Origin: Acholoe squamosa
Lineage: Eukaryota > Annelida > Polychaeta > Phyllodocida > Polynoidae
Length of the DNA: 64,000 nt
Assembly (NCBI GenBank): GCA_949317995.1
Contig: OX439043.1
Coordinates: 58,235,339 to 58,299,338 of the forward strand
Direction: 5' to 3'
Made by a program: the position numbers and the translations under genes. The notes under the pieces were generated by a model. The model saw only the letters and a list, made by a program, of their open reading frames with translations, made no database searches and was not told the DNA's origin. This document shows, one piece after another, positions 1 through 11,000 of the stretch (its first letter is position 1; every line of letters begins with the position of its first letter).

Positions 1-1761
1 GGCCAGCCCCAAGGCTGCTCATCGGCTGCAGGAGATAACAGTAGACGCAATCAGATAAGGTCAATGCTGCTTTAAGCAGTGCTATCATAGAAATAACTCG
101 GGGGGGCGGGGGGTACCAAGAGGAGGATGGCTTCTATATTAAAACACAATCCACAGAAGGCATTGTCAAACAAGGCTCTTGACGATTGCAATCACAGAGG
201 GATTTGAAGCTAACGTAATATGTGCTAGGCGTTGCTGGTCAAGTGTTATGTAACATAATCTATACCAGAGTACAATACTTATCAGATTAGATACTCTTAT
301 CTAAGACCCCCATTGTCAGACTCTCCCGACACGAGCGTCAATATTACATGAGGAATTTGTGAACAGTGGATCTGCGGTCAGCAGACAGCCGTGTAACACT
401 TGCATAATACTTTTCACCGTTCAAAGGTTAATAATTGCATGGTGTCAGCAGTTCCTTAAGGAGAAAGCTTATTGTTTTTACCGTCGTTTTAAATGTGTTA
501 ATATATTTTGTGTTTGTTGAGATTATTGAGAAACTAAACAAATAATCCTTATTGGTAATATGATTTAATACTAGTAATCATGCCTGATTAATTCACTTGC
601 ACAATACATGCACTAGAGCCTATACGGTGCTGCGTTATGTATTGCCATTTTATAGAGGTGTGGCACCTAATAGTACAAGAATGCTGAGTATGCTGCTCCA
701 TGATATAGTGACAGTTAATTCCAGTCAGTCGTCATAATTCACGCATTCATCCCACACAGAGGTTCACATAAACCCAGTCTTAATAACGCCGCCTTTGCAT
801 TGCAATATCTAGCCATAAACATGAGATACTGTGTGCATGGGTGGGGGCCCTGAGCCTGTAAAAACAATAACTGGTGTGATTTACAAAGGTCTGGGCGATA
901 TTGCCTGCCGTAGGTGATTGTGTATGTGGAGGAAGCTGCAAAGACCAAAGTGGCTGATGGAGGAAGCGGCTAGGCTAAATGTTGACCATTATTTAGGTAC
1001 TGTCATGTTGCATATCTACAGACAATGTGGACAGACCTATATCAAATGTCACAGCTGGCTGGTATTTTATATCTTTGTGCTTTGAATGTTATTGCATCGG
1101 AAGGAAAGGTTGTATTGAAATAGAGTGAAAGTAAACTTTCACCACTTTACCACTTTTCAAATTACCACTGTTAACCAGACATTCATGTATCGTCTGTTCA
1201 ACAGTTGCTTTACGGGTTAAGTCTTTCAGTTAATCATTATAGCACAAAAAATAGCTTCCTCTGCAAACTCAGGATTGTATCACGTAGCTGGTATTGGTCA
1301 AGTAAAAAAAATTATAATATATCATCACTGCTGGGTTCGCGCTAGCCATTCGCCAAATCGCCAATGCCGAATCAAAGTGCATTTTGGCTAGTTATAATTA
1401 TACAATGTCCGACAGTAGATGGAATTTGAGCAATATAGCCATGTGATATATTGTTGAAAAGGGAATTTTATGGAGGATCTAATCATCTAGGAGAAAAGTG
1501 TATTTTCATCAGTTATACAAAATTAATAGGATATCAAAGATGATTACCGGGTAATAGATTTATCAATGGGAGGGGGTCTTTTGGTGAATCCATATCAATT
1601 GAATATGATAATGAATGCAGTGATAGCACATATAATAGTGATTTTGTTTTTACTTTCGAATGCTATGTTTTTTTTTGCTAATTGACAGTGAATTTGGCTA
1701 ATCAAAATCAATATAAGTTCGCCAAATTGGCTTACAGAAGAAGTGACCAAGTGCTAACCTA
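1..1761. other. Intergenic DNA, no gene seen
   Basis: AT-rich sequence with scattered stop codons in all frames and no run that reads like conserved protein. The longest open stretch, a minus-strand frame at 739-948, is low in coding character. No tRNA-like or terminal-inverted-repeat structure was recognised. Confidence 0.5.
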
Positions 1762-2544
1762 CAGGGATGAAAGAGTTCAAGGTTTTCCTTGATTTCAAGG
1801 TTTGTTTTCACTCACTTAAGAAAAATAAGTTTTCTTGAAAATCCTCTGAAAATAGGATAAAGGAGTCACAATTTACCTCCAGAGGTTGCATACATGCACA
1901 CAGTCAGGTCCCACAACACTGCATACAGTGGCAGCATGCCTGTTTTTAGTTCAAGGTTTTCAAGGATTCTCAAGTTTTTCCTTGAAAACTTTCCCCTCTT
2001 TATTGGTGTTTGTTCCACTCTTCAGTGTAGTCTTAGCAGCAAGCTATAGTTCCTATGCTAGAAGAGTGTCAGATAGTATACCCCTTTTCTGCGCGTTATG
2101 ATTTCACCATGTAACTATATTGGTCATTTATTCCCTGCACCCTTTGACCTATCTCTATACATAACATTGTAATTGGTCCCTAGGTCGTGTTGCGCAAAGG
2201 CACCACTACCAGTAGATCAGGTGGTGCATATTTTGGGTATGCTATCTGAACAAGACCTTGGAAAACAGCTATACAGTAACATTCTGAAGGGATCCTAGGA
2301 ATACTCTGCAAAAGGGCCATAATGTGCACATTTTGGGTATAGTATCCGAACAACATCTTGAAAAACAGCTTTTCTTGTTATTTGAGGACAAACTACACCC
2401 TTATACAACACCTACTGCCTCCTCCCTCCCCCCAACCACACAAACCCTGTAACACACTTATGGATGGGACTGGAGGGCATATACAGTGCATTTAAAGTTG
2501 TTTCCTTTTTCAAGGTTTTTTTTCATCGTCAACTTTCATCCCTG
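1762..2544. mobile_element. CAGGGATG-family transposon, 783 bp copy
   Basis: Terminal inverted repeats read CAGGGATGAAAG on the left and CTTTCATCCCTG on the right. A perfect 6-bp target duplication, AACCTA, flanks the element at 1756-1761 and 2545-2550. The subterminal region has short internal repeats of the type TTCAAGGTTTTCCTTGA. This is the longest member of the family in the window; the 143-bp copies at 9977 and 28592 look like internally deleted relatives. The CAG...CTG ends suggest hAT, and 6-bp duplications are known for some hAT lineages. No transposase frame is visible, so it is non-autonomous. Confidence 0.8.
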
Positions 2545-2766
2545 AACCTAGATATGATAGGCTGCATCCAAAGAACTCTGACAAACTTTTAACCATTTCA
2601 AGAAGGAAATCAATGGCTTATGATATGGCTTCACCCTTGGCCTTTACTTTCCCTTCCAAAAATAACCATTGACAAGATCGAAGTCTTCAGGGAACAAATG
2701 AGATAAGAGGCCATACTTTGTCTTTTATCACAGTATGTTTCCTTACGCAGAGAAGGTTAACAAGTA

Positions 2767-2997
2767 CCGTAATCTCCCGCGTAGAAGACACGTTGCGCGT
2801 ATAGGACGCACCCCCTTCTTGGTACAAGCATTTTCGCATATAAGACGCACCTCTTAGGGCTCAATTTTGTTAATTTAGTACATTTCTATAGCAAAAGTAC
2901 CCCTCGTATAAGACACCCCCAAATTGAGAATAAGCTATAAGACGCACCAGCATTTTGTTTGGCGTAGAGGACGCGTCTTATACGCGAGAGATTACGG
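2767..2997. mobile_element. CCGTAATC palindromic MITE, copy A
   Basis: A 231-bp imperfect palindrome starting CCGTAATCTCCCGCGTA and ending in its inverse, flanked by TA on both sides. Inside are repeated alternations of GCGTCTTATACG and its complement. The TA flanks suggest a Tc1/mariner-type integration, but no transposase is present. Four other full copies lie in this window. Confidence 0.82.
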
Positions 2998-3519
2998 TAT
3001 ATGGCTTGGGACTTTGACAGAATGCAGGAAGGAAATCCCCAAAGGTAGTATCAGGACAAGCAAGATAAGCTAGGATTAGGTTCATGTGGCCCTTTGCATT
3101 CATAATTACCCCAGAGGAAATGGGCTGGAGGGCCTGCCGAGTTCCACAGCAAATCTTGTCTTAAGGTGCATCAAAAATACTGCACTTTCTTCAATTTTCT
3201 TCCAGAGTTACAAAAAATCATCTAGAATAAGAATATGAAAAGAAAAGTAGGGGAGCCCAAGCTACTTTTTTCTACATATTTTTGAAAAATAAAAGTATTT
3301 CCATTTTCACCTAAAAAATCAGAAAACATGGACTAAGATTTGAGATTTTTTTCTGCAACAACTATCAAGCACAGATATATGAAAAAATCACAAGGTGAAC
3401 GTTCTAATATCCTAATTTATCAAGAATATTTCTCCAATTACAAGGGATTATGGGTAAATTTCTCAGATTTTTGCAAAAAGGAGGATGAATTTCCTAATTT
3501 TTTATGAGAAAAACAATTA

Positions 3520-3752
3520 CCGTAAACTCCCGCGTATAAGACGCGTCCTCTACGCCAAACAAAATGCTGGGGGGTCTTATAGGATGTACTGAAATTGGGG
3601 GTGCGTCTTATACGAGGGGTAATTTTACTATAGAAATGTACTGAATTTACAAAATTGAGCTCCAAGAGATGCGTCTTATACGTGAAAATGCTTCTGCTGA
3701 GTTTGGGGTGCGTCCTATACGTGCAGCACGTCTTCTACACGGGAGAATACGG
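3520..3752. mobile_element. CCGTAATC palindromic MITE, copy B
   Basis: A 233-bp copy of the same family as 2767-2997, flanked by TA. Its interior carries the conserved GCGTCTTATACGAGGGGTAA stretch, followed by a TTTTACTATAG motif that is also seen in the 31.0-31.6 kb copy. It lies only 522 bp from copy A and the internal spacers run in opposite order, so A and B are in opposite orientation. Confidence 0.82.
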
Positions 3753-5078
3753 TAGATCATCCATTTCTAGACACTAGCTTTTTCTTATTTTTTTTAAAAT
3801 GTTCTTCAGATAATTTGCTTTTGAATAGGAGTAATTTTGATATGGGGTCCCATGCATAATTTTATACTTTTGGTCATTTGAAATGAAAAAATATTTGAAA
3901 AATTAACCAAAATCCATATTCAAAGCACTGCATGATGGGTAAAATATATATAAATCCTTGGCAAAACATTGTTTCATTATATGCCCTCAATCATTGTGAG
4001 CAGAATATCATGATTAAAGCATTGTCTAGGTAATATGAGGGGTATTATTGTAAGGTCCAAAAGAATGTCAGAGATTGAAGAAAATAATTCAGATGTAAAT
4101 ATGCCAAAATTTAAAGTTGTCATAAAATAGACAGTGTTGATCAAAATCACCCAAATAATTTTCTAGACACTTAGGGCATTTTTAGGTATGTGCCTACCAA
4201 AAATGATCCCATTCTGAAGAAAGGAAACCTATAATATGTGCAGAAACCTGTGCAGTAGGCTCAATTTCAATGGTAGCGACCCACCTTAAGCTGGAAGAGG
4301 CCTGCATAGAAGCCGGAGGAGATGTGTGTGTTGTAGGTGGGGGGGTGTCATGGGGTTGCTGACCAGTAGGCGAAAAAGGCCCACCTGGTGTCATCTTTGG
4401 TCTATGATGTGCCTAATTTACGCGCGTATTCTGCATGTTGATGGGGGCGTTCACCTTGTATGAGCTCTACCACCAATTCACCAAGCCTGCCCACCCTCTT
4501 AGATCTGTATACACATACTGGCACATTTGTATGTAACGGTTGTATATCATGGGTTGCATACAAGCCAGTGGTGCATCACTTAATGATGGGCCATATCCAT
4601 AGGGGGTACATCTTTAGGATGTTTCAGTAACAGTGATTGATCGATCTACAGACTCTGGGTCTACGTTTGACATTTGATAATTGTTATTAAGATGAAAAAT
4701 TATCCTGTCCTCTTAGTACTGAACCATGATAATACAAAATGGCATATCAATAGGGGTATTTGAGGCCTTAGATATCTGCATCTGATGCCTCTTTAGTAGG
4801 TAACAAAACTTTGTACAATTTGACAAATGGCATATATATGCAGAATATCTCTGGTCTCTAAAGGTCAACGCTTCGCAATGTGCATCGGTTCTTGATAATC
4901 ATTCTCGCAAGAGTAGGATATAAATATCCAGAATATGGTGGTAATAAGGTGAAATGACTGAGGTTTGGAAATGACTAGCATGGAAGGTGCACCCTGACTT
5001 TGATAGAAATCCATAGGATTGATTTTGACCAGTACCTGGTATAGCTCAAAACCAATGGAATTATAACGTGCCTATAAG
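3753..5078. other. Intergenic DNA, no gene seen
   Basis: AT-rich, with stops in all frames. The longest open stretch, a minus-strand frame at 4194-4394, is a low-complexity Pro/Thr/Ser run and is not credible as a gene. No repeats with clear ends were recognised. Confidence 0.45.
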
Positions 5079-5576
5079 CAGGGGTGTGAAATTTCTGCGG
5101 AAACGCGGAATTCCGCGTTTTTGATGCTGACATGGAGATCTGTGCAAATCCACTGAGAAAATGAATTACCATTTATTGGGGGGTTCTTAGAAATTTCCAA
5201 ATAGTAGATCTAATGTCAGTCCAAATGGAGGTAGATAAGTATCCCAATGGTAAATTGTGGCCTCACTGTACAGTAGGGAGTAATATAATGTAGCCAATTG
5301 AATAGTTAAATCACTTACCTTATGTAATAATCAGGGATGTAAGTTTCAGAATTTTGTTTGATTTCAGAATTTTCAGAGTTGGAGATGGCTGTAGATTTAC
5401 ACAGATTTTTATTCTCAGATCAATTTCTTGCAATATTTTACAATAAAATCAGAAGTTCCATGTGTATCTTCAGAATTTTTCATACACAGTGACTTACATC
5501 CCTGAATAATGCGAAATCCTTGTGAGGTGGTATAATGCGCTTCAGAGGAAACTGTTTTCGGGATTTCACACCCCTG
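5079..5576. mobile_element. CAGGGGTG element with 5-bp duplication, host of a nested insertion
   Basis: Left end CAGGGGTGTGAAAT and right end ATTTCACACCCCTG form terminal inverted repeats. A 5-bp target duplication, ATAAG, flanks them (5074-5078 and 5577-5581). The total is 498 bp; removing the nested element at 5332-5504 and its duplicated 6 bp leaves about 319 bp. A hAT lineage with 5-bp duplications is the best match of end and duplication size. There is no open frame for a transposase. Confidence 0.75.
5332..5504. mobile_element. CAGGGATG-family transposon, nested copy, 173 bp
   Basis: Ends CAGGGATGTAAGT and ACTTACATCCCTG are exact inverses. The flanking 6-bp duplication AATAAT is perfect (5326-5331, 5505-5510). 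The element sits inside the CAGGGGTG element at 5079-5576, so it arrived later. Confidence 0.85.
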
Positions 5577-5581
5577 ATAAG

Positions 5582-7561
5582 GAACAGCCATGCTTTTTGA
5601 AGGTTATATAATGTGCATATAGCCTTAGTTTCATGCATAGGCTGCGCCTTATACTCAAGGTATTTCGGTAGGTTTTTTACCTGGTGGCAGTTAGACTGAA
5701 TCTATCCCTGAAAATACTCTTACAACATGCTGTAGGTTGTGCATACCCCAATCTATTATGGTAATGAGGGCTGGCTTTATTGTGCTAGAGTTGGGCACAG
5801 GGTGTCCTAATCCATCTCCCGGCACATAAAGAGGATTGAAGTGGTTGGCCGATGCTCTTACAGCACCCAGCCCCAAGGGACATTAGAGGAGAGATCAGCA
5901 ATCATGTACAGACAGCCTCATGTTGTCCTGGATATAGATGTAGAGATTGATAGGTGTTGTGTAAGGGGGCAGTATAGGTAGGTAGCAAACACTGAAAGAA
6001 AATGTACGGTATGGTTGCAGTGAGAGACTTTGCTTTGATAAGTTCCTTAGATACAGAAATGCACTTTGGATTGCAATTGCTCACGTTTTGAGTTGCCCCA
6101 ATGCAAAGATATCAGATGGCACATGCCAAAAATGTTGGAGGAAAAAGAAAACGGAAGACCAGAAGAGGTCTACTCTATGGTGATATGGCTGCCACCCGTC
6201 TGGCCTTGGACATATTAGAACACCAGCAGGTATACTCAGTGGAAATGGGAAGAAGTGCTTCTCCAGATGATGACAAAATCCAGATCAAGGTCCACGTCCA
6301 GGAACATAGAACCCATCTGTGGCATGTGTACCCAGACTGACAAATGCGTACAAGTCTCTCACCTTGTTGGTCTGGGCCACCAGGTATAAGGGGGTGCATG
6401 CATGTACTCAGATTGAGATCTGTTACCATCTGAATAACCTGAGGGCTGCAGGACCTCAGGACCTACTGTAGAACAGGGCCGTCCCATGTACATATTAAAC
6501 CTGATAGGATGGGATGGAACAGTATTGCCTTGTAGTACTGGACAGTATATTGAAGGACAGGCTATTAGACCCCTAGTATTGCCATGCAGTGTGGCTTCCC
6601 TGGTGGCTTCACTGTGGGAGTCCTCCTGAAGGCACCAGCTGTGTGCAAGAGGACGTGCGCCCTATGGTGTACGGCCCAGGAGGCAGCCCCTGGTATGTAC
6701 CGGTAGGTCACCTTACCAAACAATGATACACGTCCGACCTGCTCCAGCCTGCCTGCCCTCACCTCATGTTTTGTCTTTGGTATGAGGCACAGGGAAAGGC
6801 CAGTGAAAGCTAGTACATTGCTGAGCTAGAGCCAGCTTTGCCATTTCCTTGCATGAAGTGTTTAGTTCTGAGTAGGCATGAGTGGATAAAATTTCGAAGT
6901 GAAGATGATCTAGGTCCACAGTTTTATGTTCTTGTGTTATTCGTGAAAAAAAGGTCATTCATATGGCATAAATAGCTAAATCTAGCATGGATGTATTCAA
7001 ATGTTGCACAAGGATGGTATATAATGTCATGTAATTTGATAGAATTACAGAGACTTATTGAGTTAAAAGAGGAAAAAATGAGATGTACGGGAGAATTTAA
7101 ATGAAAACTAAATCCATAGTTGGGAAAAAATTGACAAAAACAGTTTGGTCTAATACCAGCGGGTGTTGTATTACTCGTGCTGTGAATGGTCTCTTAAAGT
7201 ATTGAGTCTCAGTGGCCATGAACCTGTCGACGTGTCGCAAATTAAAGAAAATGACGGGTAATATTACTGTGTCGAGTTCCAGATATCAGAGTACATTTGA
7301 GATGGTTGTGTGGAAAGGAGAGGCAAAGTCAAGGTAATACCTGTGCATTCTCTACTATCATCCCATACCTTGTCATAATTTGGCGGGAAGCAGGTATGTG
7401 ACCTTAGGATCCTCAGGCCTTGGCCTCATCTGACTTGACCCCTAAAAGGAGTCTAATATATACATTGGTCCTATTGTGTGCTTGGCGGTGAAAGTCGGGG
7501 GGGGGGGGTAATTAGGGTCGGCCTCACCTGAGATATGCGGGTCGGCAGGTATGGAGAGGGG
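5582..7561. other. Intergenic DNA, no recognised gene
   Basis: Mostly ordinary non-coding sequence. A 79-codon open frame at 6101-6340 on the plus strand has a basic patch (GKRKRKTRR) and a mixed amino-acid composition, but it shows no recognised domain and no convincing splice sites, so it is not called as a gene. A short fragment near 5622-5670 resembles one arm of the CCGTAATC family. Confidence 0.45.
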
Positions 7562-8087
7562 GGTGAGTGAGTAATAGATGTTTAATGCCATTTCGACAGC
7601 TAAGGTCATATTCATGGCGAGAACGACATTACACAATTTCACAGAGGAATGTGTCAGTGCCCACGCATATGTGCACCGCACACATCCTGAGGGATAGGAA
7701 AGAGGAGAAATAGACCCTTTTAAGTGGGCTAGGGAAGCCCGGGGGGGGGTGAGGTATACAATATATCATACCTGGATCCTACCACGAAGGTCATTGAAGT
7801 TCATGTGTTGGACATGTCTTTGTAAGTTTGTATAAATAGCTCCCAGGTATATCTACAGTATACGGCCAGACAAGGGAAAAGTAAGTTAAAGCTCTTTAGC
7901 AGATTTGGGGCTTCCCTATCCCACTTAAAAGGGTCTATTTCTCCTCTTTCCTATCCCCTCGGATGTGTGTGGTGCACATATGCGTGGGCACTGGCACATT
8001 CCTCTGTGAAATTGTGTAATGTCATTCTCGCCATGAATATGACCTTAGCTGTCGAAATGACGTTAAACACCTATTACTCACTCACTC
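7562..8087. repeat. Large inverted repeat, arms of about 180 bp
   Basis: The left arm 7562-7742 and right arm 7907-8087 are reverse complements with a few mismatches, separated by about 165 bp. Each arm holds the same retroposon-like segment (CATATGCGTGGGCAC, a CGCCATGAATATGACC stretch, then a GTTAAACACC-like end). On the right arm this runs directly into the ACTC microsatellite; the left arm shows a stub of the same tetranucleotide as GAGTGAGT. A degenerate third copy lies at about 38226-38300. The arrangement suggests two head-to-head copies of a retroposon 3' end, or an inverted duplication. Confidence 0.75.
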
Positions 8088-8174
8088 ACTCACTCACTCA
8101 CTCACTCACTCACTCACTCACTCACTCACTCACTCACTCACTCACTCACTCACTCACTCACTCACTCACTCACT
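8075..8174. repeat. (ACTC)n microsatellite, about 100 bp
   Basis: About 25 nearly perfect tandem ACTC/TCAC units directly follow the GTTAAACACC end of the retroposon-like right arm. Tetranucleotide tails in this position are typical of SINE or LINE 3' ends in marine invertebrates. Confidence 0.92.
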
Positions 8175-8237
8175 TTAGCAGATTTAGAATCAATACCTGA
8201 AGGCGTCCTCCACAAGACCGGCAAGGGTTCCAGTCCA

Positions 8238-8415
8238 CCCATGTCACATCTTGAAATATTCATATCACATGTCACCTGAGTCCCCATGTCTCGTGTCGAA
8301 TTTAAAAAAGCACTATGTCACTATGATATTTTACTTCATGTCACGAAGGCCCATGCTACATGATTGTCGGTTTTGAGTAGTGGCCATGTTACCATGTCGA
8401 ATATAGTGGTCCAGA
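8238..8415. repeat. CATGTCAC-rich degenerate repeat
   Basis: Many degenerate CATGTCAC and CATGTCGA motifs, ending in a GCCATGTTACCATGTCGA segment followed by TAGTGGTCCA. The same motif series and the same end (ACCATGTCAAATTTAGTGGTCC) occur at 20600-20822, so the two are copies of one family. Confidence 0.6.
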
Positions 8416-9149
8416 AGTCCCCCCCCCCCTCCCCGTGGGCTAATATATAACCGCATTTGGGCGGGCATTTGGCTGCGACGAAAGGACGTCATAATAGCCT
8501 CGAGTTGTTTTTTTTTTTCTACAGCTGAATGCTGGTATGTAGTTGACGTGAGAAAGATAAATAACCAAACAGTGATATTTAATGAACAAACGTTACGTGA
8601 CATGTGTTATAGGGAGGTAGCAGGGAGGTGTATGGTCTGGTGTATGTGGGTCATATTTCTTACACATCCCCTAGAAGGTAATTAACTATTATTATTTGCA
8701 GCTATTTTGGTGGCTTTCTAGAAAAAAAAGACAATCATGTTTTACAAAGTCAACATGCGGTTTAAGCATGCAAAGATATGTCAATCTAAACCAAGAGGGG
8801 GGAAAAGGCTCGCAGTGAGCCATCGTTCTGTTTAAAACAAAACTGTTAAAATCATATGGAATCCCATGGGCTTTAGTATGGAAGCCCATCATAGAAGCGT
8901 GTCCAAGAAAAGACTGGTGGGAGATTTTATGTCCCCTCTGAATATCAGTTTACAATACAGAATAAAATGTGAGCAGTCACAATCAAGTTCACAAAAGGCC
9001 GTGTGCTAATGTGTCCTGTGAGAGATGGAAGTGTCGTGATGGTGTGAAGTTTACAACCTCCCTGTACATAATAGTGGGCGGATGGGGATGAGGTTAAAAA
9101 TGGTTGAGGAATGTGGCCCTGAGAATGAGGTAAATGAGGAGGTTACTGG

Positions 9150-9300
9150 TATATAGATAGAACTAAACGACCGTGGTGTACGAGGTGGCCGATCCACCAC
9201 GAGGGGGTGGTCTCCCCCGAGGGCGTTAGCCCGAGGGGGAGACCACCCCCCGAGGGGTGGATCGGCCACTGAGGACACCAGGGGAGTTTAGTTCTATATT
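9150..9300. mobile_element. Foldback element with long GC-rich hairpin
   Basis: The outer arms are TAGAACTAAAC and GTTTAGTTCTA. Inside is a long nested palindrome: GTGGCCGATCCACC pairs with GGTGGATCGGCCAC, GGGGTGGTCTCCCCC pairs with GGGGGAGACCACCCC, and the tip is GGGCGTTAGCCC. Together these could form a hairpin of about 140 nt. The structure is typical of a foldback or hairpin MITE. The flanking T/A-rich sequence makes the target duplication ambiguous. A degraded relative with GGTGGATC and GCGGATCGGCC motifs lies at 9420-9490. Confidence 0.75.
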
Positions 9301-9976
9301 TATTTTATGTTTTTAGGGGGTTTAAATAAGGAGAAATTATCAAAATCTGGTACCGTAGTTCCCCGTACGAGCGCCGGTCCGCCATTTTGAATGTTTACAT
9401 GCACCCAGAACGAGGCTGCAGTGGTGGATCTGCCGCTGTGGTGGATCGACACATGTTACGCCACTGGGGGTGTGCGGATCGGCCCTGCAATGCTATCTCT
9501 ATGGGAAGAAGTTATTGACATAAAATAAAATGGATATGAGGGGCAATGTGTGTATGTGAGGCTGGGGGAGGGGCTCAGGTATACATGAACTGAAGTGTGT
9601 ATGAGTATCCTACCTGTCAGATAGTATTATAAGCGTTGTAAACAGAACAAGTGTCCAAACATCAAATGCTAGGCGAACAATCAACGTAATTTTTGAACGA
9701 CATCACAAATAATCTAATGTGATTGGCCAGCTGCAATGAGAGAGTAAGGCCGTTGGGTCAGGTATGGCGTAGAGTCTGGTAGACAGAACAGCATAAGGTA
9801 AAAAACTGGTACAATGTACTATGTTTACTGCTGGTCGCCTCAAGTATATTCACATCCATGATCCCCCGAGTCGGGATACCGGGTTGTGGTTATTTGGGCA
9901 CATGACCACAAAGTCTGCCTCAAAAATAAATATGAAAAAGAATAGATACTGCTTCCACCGGTATTACATTATACTG

Positions 9977-10119
9977 CAGGGATGTAAGTCTTCAGGGATT
10001 TCCCTGATTTCAGGGATTTTCATGTTCCTAAAACCTATACATTCCTATACAAAACCTATATTTAAGGGGGTCTTTTCGAGCATTTCAGGGATTTTGGTGC
10101 TTAGTGACTTCCATCCCTG
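9977..10119. mobile_element. CAGGGATG-family transposon, 143 bp
   Basis: Left end CAGGGATGTAAGTC, right end GACTTCCATCCCTG, and a perfect 6-bp duplication ATACTG on both sides (9971-9976, 10120-10125). Same length as the copy at 28592-28734 and similar inside, including a CTATACATTC segment and a TTTCAGGGATTTT near the right end. Confidence 0.88.
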
Positions 10120-10203
10120 ATACTGGTCATGTAACTTTTTGTTATGCAACTATTCCCACTAAATCTGACTCTGAGCCATCACTCCCACTTGTTTATACAT
10201 GTA

Positions 10204-10469
10204 CCGTAATCTCCCGCGTATAAGGCGCGTCTTATACGAGAGGGGGAGATCAAGACCTTCATTTTGATATCTTACACTCCCATATGACCTCATCAGCTGA
10301 ATATGGGGTCCAGGGGGTTATTAAGGGTCCATGCAACACATAGGTTTTTGAATTTCCGAAATCCATTCAGTAGAACAAAAGGTGTGATTTTTTTTATTTT
10401 TCGGGTCAAATCTCTAAACTCTAGGTGCGCCTTATACGCGTGGTGCGCCTTATACGCGGAAGATTATGG
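10204..10469. mobile_element. CCGTAATC palindromic MITE, copy C
   Basis: A 266-bp member starting CCGTAATCTCCCGCGTATAA and ending in a one-base variant of the inverse (GATTATGG), flanked by TA. The interior differs from the other copies over about 150 bp, with GCGCCTTATACGCG in place of GCGTCTTATACG, so it represents a subfamily. Confidence 0.78.
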
Positions 10470-10862
10470 TACATGTAGCCAAGAAGTGCAATACAAAACG
10501 TATTGCTGCTGGAAGTGATGAATGACGTTCCAAACCCGGCTCCACCCACTGAAAATACTGCAGGCCATCCTTTAAAAAGTACTGAAGACACATCTTGGGA
10601 GGAATGGGGTCACCGGAAGTGGAATGCCGGCATGTCACGTGATCCTACATTTCCGGAGGGAGGATTTTTGTTGAGGTGTGGGCATAAATGGCATAAAAAC
10701 GTCAGATCACGACCATCCAGGACTCCGATGAATCCGTCCATATTTATACGTCATCTCTGTGGTCGGCAGATAGGCAGAGCAGCAGGCTATGCAGACAAGG
10801 GGATGTGGACCAAATGGTGGAGGTAAAAATGAGTTGTATGGGTGAATTTGTGGCTTTATATC

Positions 10863-10994
10863 TAGAGATGGAAGTCTTCAGGTTTGCCAGGATTTTTTTG
10901 TTACAAAGACGTATACATTCCTATACAAAGCCTATAGTTTAGGGTTTCTAATTGAGTAATTGAGTATTTTTTATCCCCAGTCACTTTAATCCAT
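10863..10994. mobile_element. Degenerate CAGGGATG-family element
   Basis: Contains the family landmarks GATGGAAGTCTTCAGG, TATACATTCCTATACAAAGCC and CAGTCACTTTAATCC, but the ends have decayed. A 6- or 7-bp repeat TTATAT or TTTATAT flanks it. It is clearly older than the 143-bp copies. Confidence 0.6.
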
Positions 10995-11000
10995 TTATAT

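Noticed and set aside
6101..6340. 79-codon plus-strand frame with a GKRKRKTRR basic patch
   Set aside because: Composition is protein-like but no domain is recognised, the frame has no promoter context or convincing splice sites, and an equally long antisense frame overlaps it.
7967..8200. 77-codon frame with repeated SLTH residues
   Set aside because: It is translation of the retroposon-like tail and (ACTC)n microsatellite.
10503..10826. 107-codon plus-strand frame next to a CCGGAAGTG-type site
   Set aside because: No recognised domain, and an overlapping antisense frame exists. An ETS-like word alone does not make a gene.
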